From positions 1-14,997 of the forward strand of contig JBBRGB010000065.1 of NCBI GenBank assembly GCA_038241095.1: a stretch of DNA of 14,997 nt. Reading direction: 5' to 3'. The position numbers were made by a program, and so were the translations under genes. How positions within the stretch are numbered: the stretch's first letter is position 1; each line of letters starts with the position of its first letter. The notes below the pieces were generated by a model, which worked only from the letters and a program-made list of their open reading frames with translations, had not been told where the DNA came from and did not search any database. Positions 1 through 7,328 of this stretch are shown here, piece by piece. Origin of the DNA: JBBDMX01 sp038241095. GTDB lineage: Bacteria; Planctomycetota; Phycisphaerae; Phycisphaerales; Phycisphaeraceae.

Positions 1-222
1 AAGCGAAGTGGCTGGGGCGTGGAACTGGTCATGGCGAAAATCCTGTTGAATTAAACGATGGAAATTTGAAAAAGGGGACATCCATGCTTTGTAAAAAACC
101 CTTCCCCCAGCCTTGAATTAAGCAATCTTACCGCGCCCATCTTTGGCAAGTTGAAACCGTAAAATCCACTCCGTTTTGCCGCGTGACCAAACGGCGGGCT
201 TGATATGTGTTTTGGTGTTCGC
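1..222. other. Left-edge non-coding stretch with a GGGGACA motif
   Basis: No gene can be assigned here. The first 54 bases stay open in plus frame 1 up to TAA at 52-54 and could be the last 17 codons of a gene entering from the left, but other frames are also open and no family is recognisable. Positions 68-83 read GAAAAAGGGGACATCC. Motifs of the AAAGGGGAC type are often seen next to REP-associated (IS200-like, Y1) transposase genes, so the lost gene could be one; this is a weak inference. The rest is A/T-richer sequence up to the stop codon of the glycosyltransferase at 223. Confidence 0.3.
171..194 (-). terminator. Weak hairpin downstream of the glycosyltransferase gene
   Basis: CCGTTT (171-176) and AAACGG (189-194) are perfect 6-bp inverted arms around a 12-nt loop. 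They lie about 30 nt beyond the stop codon of the minus-strand glycosyltransferase gene. On the minus strand a short ATTTT run follows 6 nt later instead of a proper U tract. It may end the exopolysaccharide transcript, but the stem is short and the U run is poor. Confidence 0.22.
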
Positions 223-1554
223 TCAGTTCCGCCCTGCGGCGGTTTTGAGCAGGGCGGTCATCGGTGTCAAGGCGCGATCCCAGGCGTAGGTTTGTTCGAC
301 GTGTCGCCGCGCCGCTTGGGCGAGCACTTGCCGACGGGTGGGGTCTTCCAACACGCCTTGCAACTGCGAAGCCCATTCCTCTGGTTGGTCCGCCACCAGC
401 AGGTGTTCGCCGGGCGTGGCGTCGATGCCCTTGGCCGCGCCGGGTGAACAGACCACCGCGCGTTGGCAGGCCATTGCTTCGAGCACCTTGTTTTGCAAGC
501 CTCGCGCGATTTGCAAGGGCGCGATGACCACCGCGGCCTCGGCCAAATACGAACGTACATCGGGCACCGAGCCGACGACCTCCACACCGGGAATCATCCC
601 CAGTTGTTCAACCCGAGGCGTGGGATGCCGGCCCACGATTTTCAGCGTGGCGTCGGGCACCCGCTGTCGCAACAGCGGCATGACGTTTTTGGCAAACCAG
701 GTGATGCCCTCGCTGTTGGGGCGGTAGTTGAGTACGCCGACGAAGACCAGTGAATGGCTGTTCGCGCCCGCGTCGGGCAGGGGGGCGAAGTAGTCCAGAT
801 CGACACCGTTGCGCACGACGGTCAGGCCCGGATGCTCACCGACGGATTGGCGATAGGCCGCGGCCTCGGCGTCGCTAACGACGGTGATGGCGTCGAAGTG
901 GTCCAGCGCGCCGGACTCGATACGCCGCAGTCGCCGGGCCTCAGCGCCGTACACCCATGACACCGGGGGCCAAGTGCTTTTGGCGTAACTGGCCCACTTC
1001 ATGCTGTCCACGTCCACCAGGTCGATGACCTGCCGGGGCACGGGGCTGTGCCGCAGGCCCGCTTTGCGCAGGCCGTGGCTTGTCAGCAGGCGGGCGTACT
1101 GGATCATGCCGGTGCAGAAGGTCAGCACGACATCGAAGGGGTCTTGTTCATGCCATTGCAGGATGCTCTGCGCCAAGCCGACGCGGTAATGCCATGCGGG
1201 CGTGACGGGCTGGCCTTTGAACAGGGCCGAGAAGCCGCGCACGCGGCTCCAGTTGGGGCTAATGGGTTGGATGGTCACTCGCTGTGCCATGGTGCGCAAA
1301 AGCTGGTGATGCTGGAGCCAGACCGGGTCGTCGCTGACGCAGGCCACTGCCACATCGAAGTCACGCGAGAGGTGCTTCAAGAGGTGGTAGCTGCGAATGC
1401 GGTCGCCACGATCCGGCGGATAGGGCAGGCGATGCGCCAAGAGCAGTACCCGTGGCTTGCGCGGCTCCGCGGACGCCGGGGTGTCAGCGGTTGCGAGCGT
1501 TTGACTGGATGGTGTCAGCGTGGCGGGCATGGGGTGTGCATCTTCAACAAGCAT
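223..1554 (-). CDS. GT4-type glycosyltransferase, XrtA/PEP-CTERM-associated (TIGR03087-like)
   Basis: A 443-aa GT-B fold glycosyltransferase expected to add a sugar from a nucleotide-sugar donor to the growing exopolysaccharide unit at the cytoplasmic face. The N-terminal acceptor domain begins after a variable, Pro/Ala/Thr-rich lead of about 34 residues, with LPYPPDRGDRIRSYHLLKHL at 43-62. This PYPP..GD+IRS signature is typical of the sugar transferases that travel with exosortase A. The donor domain starts near residue 268 (LVFVGVLNYRPN) and carries the GT4-type GLQNKVLEAMA segment at 352-362, where the Glu would contact the donor. It is the last gene of the leftward block and is separated from the kinase gene by 187 nt holding repeat copy 1. 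The start at 1554 has no clear ribosome binding site; Met9 (1530) is an alternative. The acceptor and donor sugars cannot be read from sequence. Confidence 0.88.
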   Translation of the reverse strand: MLVEDAHPMPATLTPSSQTLATADTPASAEPRKPRVLLLAHRLPYPPDRGDRIRSYHLLKHLSRDFDVAVACVSDDPVWLQHHQLLRTMAQRVTIQPISPNWSRVRGFSALFKGQPVTPAWHYRVGLAQSILQWHEQDPFDVVLTFCTGMIQYARLLTSHGLRKAGLRHSPVPRQVIDLVDVDSMKWASYAKSTWPPVSWVYGAEARRLRRIESGALDHFDAITVVSDAEAAAYRQSVGEHPGLTVVRNGVDLDYFAPLPDAGANSHSLVFVGVLNYRPNSEGITWFAKNVMPLLRQRVPDATLKIVGRHPTPRVEQLGMIPGVEVVGSVPDVRSYLAEAAVVIAPLQIARGLQNKVLEAMACQRAVVCSPGAAKGIDATPGEHLLVADQPEEWASQLQGVLEDPTRRQVLAQAARRHVEQTYAWDRALTPMTALLKTAAGRN

Positions 1555-1590
1555 TCAATGATCGTGACGCAAACGCGCTTAAGTCTTTTT

Positions 1591-1670
1591 TAGCCGCAGC
1601 GTCCCCGCTGCGCGTCGGGTGGGGGAGTGCAAGTTCTTTCATCGGACGCGCAGCGAGGACGCTGCGGCTA
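1591..1670. repeat. Repeat family copy 1: inverted pair of 26-nt hairpin units
   Basis: Left unit 1591-1616 and right unit 1645-1670 are inverted copies matching at 25 of 26 positions, separated by 28 nt. Each unit starts TAGCCGCAGCG and contains its own stem CGCAGCG/CGCTGCG around a 4-nt loop, so the DNA can fold either as two small hairpins or as one long one. The pair sits in the spacer between the tyrosine kinase gene and the glycosyltransferase gene. The heptamer array of this copy is present only on the kinase side (1721-1748). The opposite side (1555-1590) shows no array, so this copy appears truncated. Confidence 0.9.
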
Positions 1671-1720
1671 TAAGTTGGGAAAACGCTCGGAAAGTGAAAA
1701 GTTCCCTGTTATTCGCTTGT

Positions 1721-1748
1721 GCAAGTCTCAAGCCTTCTTCCTCAAGAC
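1721..1748 (-). repeat. Heptamer array of copy 1, overlapping the kinase stop codon
   Basis: Read on the minus strand the bases divide exactly into four heptamers: GTCTTGA, GGAAGAA, GGCTTGA, GACTTGC. Three fit the family consensus GGCTTGA. The first one supplies the last codon's bases and the TGA stop of the tyrosine kinase gene, so the array starts inside the reading frame. A similar array occupies the end of hflX (10850-10870). Confidence 0.7.
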
Positions 1749-2836
1749 TTCCCGCTTCCGCCGCCATACGAGTACCGATACGCATAGCGGTACTTCGCCA
1801 ACTCGGCTTGCAGATGCGTCAGGATGATGCCCGCCAGTTCCACGTTGGCGGCGCGAAGCAACCGCTTGGCGCGTTCGACGACTTCCGAGGGCGTCTTGTT
1901 TAAGCGCACCACCAGCATCGCCTGGTCGCACTGTGCGCCGAGAATGCAGCCATCGGTAACCGTCACCACCGGCGGGGTGTCGATGAAAATGTGGTCGTAG
2001 CGATCCTTCAAACGGTCGAGAATCTGCGCCATCCGCGGGCTGGTGAGCAGTTCGGTGGAGCGAGTGCTTTCACGTCCGCCAGCGGGAAGGAATTGCAGGT
2101 TGTCGTACACCGTCTGATGTAGGCAGCGATCCAGATCGGTTTCCTCGCCGTTGAGCAGTTGCAACATGCCGGGCTTGCAATCGCGGTCGAAGTAGGTGTG
2201 GAAGCTCGGTCGACGAAGATCGCCTTCAACCAAGAGCGTGCGCTGGTTTCGCAACTCGGCGAAAGCGAAACCCAAGTTAATGGTGGTGACGGTCTTGCCT
2301 TCTTCGGGCGCGGCACTGGTCAGCACGTGGGTTTGCAGTCGGCGATTGCGGGCCCGCGCCAGAATCTGCGTACGCAGGGCACGGTATTGCTCGGTGATGA
2401 AACTGCCCCGGTCGTGGTGAACCACCACGTCCTCGGCATAACCGTTGAGTTTGTTGCCACGGCTGTCGGTCAATGAACGCGAAGTGCTGGGCGGGATGCC
2501 GATGGCGGCGCGGTCGCCGGTTGCGCGGTCATCGGTTTGGAGATCGGTGGCCGCTTCGGGCGTCGGTGTTTGCTCGATGCGTGAACGTTCCGTGGCGCGG
2601 GTGACGGTGTCGCGGGGCATGGCAGGTGCGGTGACATGCACCGTCTGCCGCTCTTCGACGGGCGGTGGCGGCACTTGGTCCAACGGCAGCGCGGGCTGCT
2701 CCGGCCCTTGCCGATCCGGCGCGATCGGGCCGGTGGTGACATCGCCGCGCGGCGATTGCGAAGCCGGGGCGCTCGAAGCGCCGGCCTGCTCCCGCTCGCG
2801 CTTGGCGCGGTTCATGGCGTCAAATACATCGCCCAT
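1742..2836 (-). CDS. CpsD/CapB-type tyrosine autokinase (BY-kinase) of the exopolysaccharide cluster
   Basis: A 364-aa cytoplasmic bacterial tyrosine kinase that would act with the Wzz-like protein to control polymer length and export by cycles of autophosphorylation. The kinase domain follows a Pro/Thr-rich linker (about 20-115) and the usual EQYRALRTQIL segment (149-159). It has Walker A AAPEEGKT (175-182), Walker A' LLVEGDLRRP (201-210), Walker B IFIDTPP (283-289), and a C-terminal tyrosine cluster KYRYAYRYSY (348-357). The A' motif normally begins with Asp; Glu stands there here. The frame is open upstream to 2914, but 2836 is chosen because GGAG lies 7 nt before that ATG and the homologous N-terminus (MGDVFDAMNRA) begins there. 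It overlaps the preceding ATPase gene by 17 nt, which suggests translational coupling. Its last two codons and stop run into the heptamer array. Confidence 0.9.
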   Translation of the reverse strand: MGDVFDAMNRAKREREQAGASSAPASQSPRGDVTTGPIAPDRQGPEQPALPLDQVPPPPVEERQTVHVTAPAMPRDTVTRATERSRIEQTPTPEAATDLQTDDRATGDRAAIGIPPSTSRSLTDSRGNKLNGYAEDVVVHHDRGSFITEQYRALRTQILARARNRRLQTHVLTSAAPEEGKTVTTINLGFAFAELRNQRTLLVEGDLRRPSFHTYFDRDCKPGMLQLLNGEETDLDRCLHQTVYDNLQFLPAGGRESTRSTELLTSPRMAQILDRLKDRYDHIFIDTPPVVTVTDGCILGAQCDQAMLVVRLNKTPSEVVERAKRLLRAANVELAGIILTHLQAELAKYRYAYRYSYGGGSGKS

Positions 2837-3767
2837 CTTCGGTCTCCTGCAGGGCCGGGTCGCCTTGAAGCGAATCCTCGGCCTCGGGTCGGTCCGGGGT
2901 GTACGACGTGCCACCGGGCGGAGTGTCCACCCCCAAGGCGAAGTTCGTCGTGAAGTTCGGCAGCATCTGCGAGATGGCCCGCGTCACCACCGCCGAGTCG
3001 ATCAAGCGCGTGTCGCTGGAATAGCCCACCAGCATGGCGTTGTCGCACGCCAGGTTCACCAGCCGGGGCACGCCGTTGGAATACTCAAAAATCCGCTCCA
3101 GCGCCTCGCGGGAAAAGTCCACATTGGGTCGGCCCGACTTGCTGGCACGCACCAGGCGGAAAGCGATGTACCGCGTCATGTCGTCAAAGGACATGGGCTG
3201 GAGGTGGCAGTACATGACGATGCGTTGAATCAACGGCGCTAGGCGGGGATGCCGCAGCGTCTCCCGCAGTTCGGGTTGGCCGAGAATCAACAACTGCACG
3301 AGCTTGTCGGTCTCGGTTTCCAGGTTCGTCAGCAGACGCAGTTCCTCGAACTCGTCGATGGTCAGGCACTGACCCTCGTCGATGATGATGACCACGTTGC
3401 GGCCGACGGACTGCTGCTGTTCGACGAAGCGTTTCAAGGCCGTGAGCAGGGTCGCCTTGTCGGTGATGCCGGGCATGGGCACACCCAGCTCGATGGCCAC
3501 GAGTTTGAGTAACTGGCTGGCGGTGACGCGGGTGTTGTTGATGATCGCCACCCGCGCGTTGTGCCCCAGCCGCCGCACCAGGGTGCGTGACAGCGTGGTC
3601 TTGCCCGCGCCGATTTCGCCGGTGATCAACGCGAAGCCGCGACGGTTGTTGACCGTGTATTCCAGCTTCGCCAACGCCTCCTTGTGCTGCTCGGTTTCAA
3701 AAAAGAAACGCGAGTTGGGCGTGTTGGCGAACGGCGCCATGGCGAGGTTGTAAAAGCTTTCGTACAT
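2820..3767 (-). CDS. ExeA/GspA-type AAA ATPase, XrtA-associated (TIGR03015-like)
   Basis: A 315-aa P-loop ATPase of the family found in exosortase-A exopolysaccharide loci. The N-terminus MYESFYNLAMAPF and the following F-F-x-T-E-Q-H-K-E-A-L-A-K-L-E-Y stretch are characteristic of the group. Walker A GEIGAGKT is at 50-57, Walker B VVIIIDEGQ at 125-133 (DEGQ where DEAQ/DEAH is usual), and GQPEL at 163-167 is a sensor-like motif. The last 45 or so residues are acidic, Pro/Gly-rich and likely unstructured. It is soluble, with no membrane segment. Its precise role is unknown; an energising or assembly role for the envelope-spanning exporter is the family-based guess. It starts 37 nt after the Wzz-like gene without an evident ribosome binding site, and its 3' end overlaps the kinase gene. 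Confidence 0.88.
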   Translation of the reverse strand: MYESFYNLAMAPFANTPNSRFFFETEQHKEALAKLEYTVNNRRGFALITGEIGAGKTTLSRTLVRRLGHNARVAIINNTRVTASQLLKLVAIELGVPMPGITDKATLLTALKRFVEQQQSVGRNVVIIIDEGQCLTIDEFEELRLLTNLETETDKLVQLLILGQPELRETLRHPRLAPLIQRIVMYCHLQPMSFDDMTRYIAFRLVRASKSGRPNVDFSREALERIFEYSNGVPRLVNLACDNAMLVGYSSDTRLIDSAVVTRAISQMLPNFTTNFALGVDTPPGGTSYTPDRPEAEDSLQGDPALQETEDGRCI

Positions 3768-3804
3768 CGTGTGCGTTTATCGCGTCAATGAATCCGTGAT
3801 CGAT

Positions 3805-5448
3805 TCAGATGCCCAAAGTCTGGCGGATAAAGGCCGTGGGCTGGTGGACGATCTGGTTGTATTTCAACGGGTTTTGCAGGCTGTAGTAGGTCAGCGCGAA
3901 GCTCACCAGCAGCACCACCACCATGATGGCACCGGCGGTGGGGTAGAGGCCCCAGGCGAGAATCCGTTGACGGAACGCTTGGGCAGGGGTGATGATTTCG
4001 TTGACCGCGCCCAGCACCGGCAGCTTCAAATTGTCCACCGCCTGATCCACGCTGTGGAACGAGCTGTCGAGCAACTCCGCCAGCGCCACGAGCACCACGC
4101 CCGTGGCCACGCCGGCGAAAATCGCCATCGACAAAATGCCCCACAGCGTCGGCTTGGTGGGCTTGCCCAAGTCCGGGGCGCGTTGCGTGACAAAGAGGCG
4201 GATGCCTTGGTTGCTCACTTCCGTCGAAACCGCGGTGCTGGTGCGGCGAAGGTTGTTGTCCCAGAAGGTCAACTGCTGGGTGGCCTCGGCCAGTTCGCGC
4301 TCGATGCGGAGGTATTCGTTGCGGATGACGAAGAAGTTCCGCTCCATGATTTCGTAGTGTTCGACCTGCGAGCCGAGTTCATCGCGTCGGCGTTCCAAGG
4401 CCAGCATGGTTCCGCTGAGGCTTTCGAGATCGGCCTTGGCTTGGAACTTGGCGGTATTGGGCGTCTCGATGGTCTCGATGACCGCTTCCTTGGCGACGCC
4501 GTCGATCTGCGCGTTGATCTCCGCGAGGCGCTGAAGCACCTTCTGCACTTCGGGGTGGATGTCCTTGCGGCCCATGGCGCGGTGCTGTTCGTAGGCCTGA
4601 TCCAAGGCCGACTTCTTGGTGAGCAATTCCGCCAGTTCGGGGTTCTGCCCCGTCTTGGTGGATTGGATCATGTCCGGCTCGCCCTTGATTAGCTCTTCGA
4701 GCTTCTGCCGCTTGGCTTGGGTGACCGAAAGCTCCTGGGTCACCACGTCGAGCTTGCTTCGCAACTCCACCAAGCGGGCACGAGACGAGGCCGGGTCGTT
4801 GGGGTCAAGACCGGGGTTGTCCAACTCGAACCGCAGCTTCTTGCTTTCAAGCTCCCGCACCTTGGCGGCATAACGCGCCACTTCACGCTCAAAGAACGTC
4901 TTGGCGTTGAGCAGCATGGTGTTGAGTTGGCTGCGTGTCGTGTTGATGTAGTTGTCGATGGTCTTGTTGACCACTTGGGAAGCGATTTCAGGGTTGTCGG
5001 CGGTGAAGGTGACGACCACCACATCCGAATTCTCGGAGTAGTCTTGGAAGTAAACGTTGATGCGGCCACGCAGACTGTTGACTAGGTCGTAAAACTCCAA
5101 CTGGCCTTCGCGGGTCAACGAGCCATCGGACGCGCGGGCCATGCCCTCGTCCATGTGCAGGTCCCGCGCCAGTTGTTCGACGGCGGCGCGGCCCTTGATG
5201 TCCTCGTTCAACTGCCGACGAATGATGTTGAGGTGTTGCAGGTTGACGCTGTTGTCGCCCTGCATGGTGATCATCGTCGGGTCGTTCTGACGGGTGAACT
5301 TGCCCTCGGCGAACCACTCGCGGGGAATCCACTGACTGGCCCAGATCACACCGATCATGACCGCCACGGCGGGGAAGAAGAACTTCTTCTTGTGCCGGAG
5401 AATGATCCCCAGCCAATCGTTAAGACTCGTCGGTTTCTGCCAAGCCAT
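3805..5448 (-). CDS. Wzz/GumC-type polysaccharide chain-length determinant protein
   Basis: A 547-aa inner-membrane protein of the polysaccharide co-polymerase type (GNVR/Wzz family; XrtA-system variant). Transmembrane segment 1 lies at about 23-40, followed by a large periplasmic part. This part contains a long heptad-like coiled coil (about 190-420, rich in Leu, Glu, Lys and Arg) that would span the periplasm towards the Wza-like lipoprotein. A second membrane helix (435-459) is preceded by a Pro-containing segment (KPTKPT), then comes LKLPVLGAVNEI near 475, a Wzz-family C-terminal signature, and a third helix at 505-524. The kinase domain is not fused; the tyrosine kinase is a separate gene two positions downstream, the split CapA/CapB arrangement. 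There is a GGGG-containing stretch just before the ATG. The gene follows the Wza-like gene after 110 nt. Confidence 0.9.
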   Translation of the reverse strand: MAWQKPTSLNDWLGIILRHKKKFFFPAVAVMIGVIWASQWIPREWFAEGKFTRQNDPTMITMQGDNSVNLQHLNIIRRQLNEDIKGRAAVEQLARDLHMDEGMARASDGSLTREGQLEFYDLVNSLRGRINVYFQDYSENSDVVVVTFTADNPEIASQVVNKTIDNYINTTRSQLNTMLLNAKTFFEREVARYAAKVRELESKKLRFELDNPGLDPNDPASSRARLVELRSKLDVVTQELSVTQAKRQKLEELIKGEPDMIQSTKTGQNPELAELLTKKSALDQAYEQHRAMGRKDIHPEVQKVLQRLAEINAQIDGVAKEAVIETIETPNTAKFQAKADLESLSGTMLALERRRDELGSQVEHYEIMERNFFVIRNEYLRIERELAEATQQLTFWDNNLRRTSTAVSTEVSNQGIRLFVTQRAPDLGKPTKPTLWGILSMAIFAGVATGVVLVALAELLDSSFHSVDQAVDNLKLPVLGAVNEIITPAQAFRQRILAWGLYPTAGAIMVVVLLVSFALTYYSLQNPLKYNQIVHQPTAFIRQTLGI

Positions 5449-5558
5449 TGATTACATCCCCAAATCCGGCGTTGACCCCCGGCCCCTGGTATTACCTAGG
5501 GTCATCCCTCGCCAAACGGTATTCCAACACGCCATCGATTGAATTGCATGCTTCTGGA

Positions 5559-6314
5559 TTATTGTGTCCCGACCACGCCGAAGGTGCTGGCGCGGGTGGC
5601 GATGCTGGAAGGTGTTTCCACCGCCTGCAACACCGGGTTGACCGGTTGCAGCAGGTTCTGCACCACGACGCCCACCGCCGCCAGCGGGTTGATCGGGATG
5701 TAAACGATGTCGCCTTCTTCGAGCACGGCGTTGTAGCGCAGGTCGCCACGCTCGTACATGTCGCGGAGGTTGATGGTCATGCGGCGAATGAGTTGCGGCT
5801 CCTCGTTGGGACGGATCACCACGCAATACTCGGGCCAAGCCGTCCGCGGGATGCGGCCGATGATGGCGTCAAGCACGGTGTCCTTGCCTGTATACGGCTG
5901 CCGACCCGCCGCGGTTTCCCCCGCCAGGTAATAAACTTTGGAATTAAAGCCCGTGACTTCCACCTGCACCGTCACGTCTTCGTAATAACGCAGCACCCGC
6001 TCTTCGATTTCGCTGGCCAACTGCGTCGGCGTCTTGCCGGCGACAAAAACGTCACCCAAGAGGTACATCGTCACGAACCCGTCGGGCCGAATGCGCAGAT
6101 CGGTGTTGTGGATTTCCGGGGCGTTGGGCGCGATGATGCGAATGGAATCCGGCGGCTCAATGACGTAAGGCTTGCCACCCACGATGGGCTTGGGCTTCTT
6201 CATAAAGGCGTCGTAATCCTTGTAGATCGGCGGGGGGCAACCCACGATCGACAGAACCACGGTCACGACGGCCAGCAGGCTGATGATTTTGGCTAAGGCA
6301 GCGCCCCGTGGCAT
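5559..6314 (-). CDS. Wza-like polysaccharide export outer-membrane lipoprotein
   Basis: A 251-aa secreted lipoprotein expected to form the outer-membrane/periplasmic exit channel for the exopolysaccharide. The signal peptide ends in the lipobox IVGC (23-26), making Cys26 the lipidated residue, after a hydrophobic core at about 10-24. A poly-export domain follows (from YVIEPPDSIRI, about 49-120), then a SLBB-like segment (about 125-200). The protein is shorter than E. coli Wza, as is usual for the XrtA-linked type. The frame is open further upstream to 6449, but 6314 is chosen because AAGGAG stands 7 nt before this ATG and the upstream extension would bury the signal peptide. It is separated from the sugar transferase gene by 354 nt that hold repeat copy 2, so it may rely on its own promoter. 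A TATATT on the minus strand at 6350-6355 is a weak -10 candidate. Confidence 0.92.
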   Translation of the reverse strand: MPRGAALAKIISLLAVVTVVLSIVGCPPPIYKDYDAFMKKPKPIVGGKPYVIEPPDSIRIIAPNAPEIHNTDLRIRPDGFVTMYLLGDVFVAGKTPTQLASEIEERVLRYYEDVTVQVEVTGFNSKVYYLAGETAAGRQPYTGKDTVLDAIIGRIPRTAWPEYCVVIRPNEEPQLIRRMTINLRDMYERGDLRYNAVLEEGDIVYIPINPLAAVGVVVQNLLQPVNPVLQAVETPSSIATRASTFGVVGTQ

Positions 6315-6390
6315 GGTGAATCTCCTTGGCGACTTCCGGCCGCCGTGGCAATATAAACGCGACGCCTTCCACAAAGGTCGGCGATTCCGT

Positions 6391-6406
6391 GGGCTGACTC
6401 CAGCCC
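6391..6406. other. Short stable hairpin in the leader of the Wza-like gene
   Basis: GGGCTG (6391-6396) and CAGCCC (6401-6406) form a perfect 6-bp stem with a 4-nt loop. It lies 77 nt upstream of the Wza-like start codon, between repeat copy 2 and the gene. A T.G and a G-C pair could extend it to 8 bp. No U run follows on either strand, so it is not a standard terminator. It could be an RNA leader structure or another REP-like palindrome. The rest of 6315-6460 shows nothing recognisable. Confidence 0.35.
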
Positions 6407-6464
6407 GCCCCGATTGTCTCTTATCGGCCCAATGGAGGCAATTCCCCACATGGCGGACAAAAAA

Positions 6465-6662
6465 GGCTTGAGGCTTGAGATTTGAGGCTTGCGCAAGCGA
6501 GGAAAAGATGCCGCTGTTATTTGGATGACGATTGAGAATTCTGACTCATAGCCGCAGCGTCCCCGCTGCGCGTCCGGGAGATTGTTGTATTTCCAAGACG
6601 CGCAGCGGGGACGCTGCGGCTAAAAGTCAGAAACTCAAGACTCAAGCCTCAAGACTCAAGCC
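6465..6662. repeat. Repeat family copy 2: complete nested inverted element
   Basis: The clearest full copy. The outer left array (6465-6491) is a tandem run of GGCTTGA-like heptamers. The outer right array (6634-6662) is the same heptamer in inverted orientation (CTCAAGA/CTCAAGC units). Between them the central pair of 26-nt hairpin units, 6549-6574 and 6597-6622, is a perfect 26/26 inverted repeat with a 22-nt spacer. The pairing extends outward through TTCTGACT (6539-6546) and AGTCAGAA (6625-6632) after a 2-nt mismatch, giving 36-nt arms with 34 matches. The right array ends 6 nt before the stop codon of the sugar transferase gene, so the element fills most of the spacer between that gene and the Wza-like gene. 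It may act as a transcript processing or attenuation point. Confidence 0.92.
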
Positions 6663-6668
6663 TTCCCC

Positions 6669-7328
6669 TCACCTCGCCCCGGTGTCGCGGAACTTGGCGA
6701 AGGTCGCCACCAGTAGCCGCAACTCCATCTTGAGGCTCATGTTGTTGATGTATTCCAAGTCCATTTGCAGCTTGCGGCGAACGGATTGGGTGTCGGTGTC
6801 GTAGCCGTTTTTAATCTGCGCCAAGCCCGTCAACCCCGGCTTGACCGCCAGGCGTTTCTCGAAGTCCGGCACCTCGCGGGAGAGTTCCTCGAAGAGTTCG
6901 GGCCGCTCCGGCCGGGGGCCGACCAGACTCATTTCGCCACGCAGGATGTTGACCAACTGTGGCAATTCATCGACGTGGCTCTGACGCATCCAGCGGCAAA
7001 CGGGGATCACCCGTGGATCATCCTCGCCGGCGCGGACGGCCTTGCCGTGCGCCTCGGCATCGACGTACATGGTTCGCAGCTTGTAAATCGTAAACAGCTT
7101 GCCGTTGAGCCCGACGCGGACTTGGCGGTAGAGCGCCGGCCCGGCGGGGTCCCAGATTTTGATCAGCAGGGCGCAAAGGGCCATGACTGGCGCGAAGACC
7201 AGCAGGGCAAAGCCTCCGCCCACCAAGTCGAGGAGTTCCTTGAAGAGACGGAAGTGCCGCCGCGCCAGTTCCACTAGCACACCGCCGCCTCCGGCACCCA
7301 CCATGACCATTGTTATCGGTTCAGGCAT
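6669..7328 (-). CDS. Small monotopic phosphoglycosyl transferase (bacterial sugar transferase, PF02397)
   Basis: A 219-aa initiating enzyme that would transfer a sugar-1-phosphate from a UDP-sugar to undecaprenyl phosphate, the first step of the exopolysaccharide unit. It is of the minimal PglC-like size and lacks the large N-terminal membrane domain of WbaP/WcaJ. A single hydrophobic re-entrant segment (about 36-57) contains a Pro at 47 that would break the helix. KLRTM is at 83-87. The catalytic Asp-Glu pair is D120-E121 within DELPQLVNILRGEMSLVGPR, followed by KPGLTGLAQ at 163-171. It is the promoter-proximal gene of the leftward block; GGTGAG stands 5 nt before the ATG. The sugar substrate cannot be told from the sequence. 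Confidence 0.93.
   Translation of the reverse strand: MPEPITMVMVGAGGGGVLVELARRHFRLFKELLDLVGGGFALLVFAPVMALCALLIKIWDPAGPALYRQVRVGLNGKLFTIYKLRTMYVDAEAHGKAVRAGEDDPRVIPVCRWMRQSHVDELPQLVNILRGEMSLVGPRPERPELFEELSREVPDFEKRLAVKPGLTGLAQIKNGYDTDTQSVRRKLQMDLEYINNMSLKMELRLLVATFAKFRDTGAR

Noticed and set aside
1591..1670. Intrinsic terminator (and likewise the other two hairpin pairs)
   Set aside because: The stems are strong, but no U run follows on either strand and the arms carry a family sequence found at gene starts as well as gene ends, so a repeat element is the better description.
2837..2914. 26-residue N-terminal extension of the tyrosine kinase
   Set aside because: The extension is Arg/Pro-rich antisense-like sequence inside the ATPase gene; a GGAG site 7 nt before the ATG at 2836 marks the real start.
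3769..4692. Long plus-strand open frame (307 codons) opposite the Wzz-like gene
   Set aside because: It lies entirely antisense to a well-supported gene, has His/Gln/Arg-rich low-complexity composition and matches no family; it is a by-product of GC-rich codon use.
6315..6449. 45-residue N-terminal extension of the Wza-like protein
   Set aside because: It would put the lipoprotein signal peptide in the interior; AAGGAG precedes the internal ATG at 6314.
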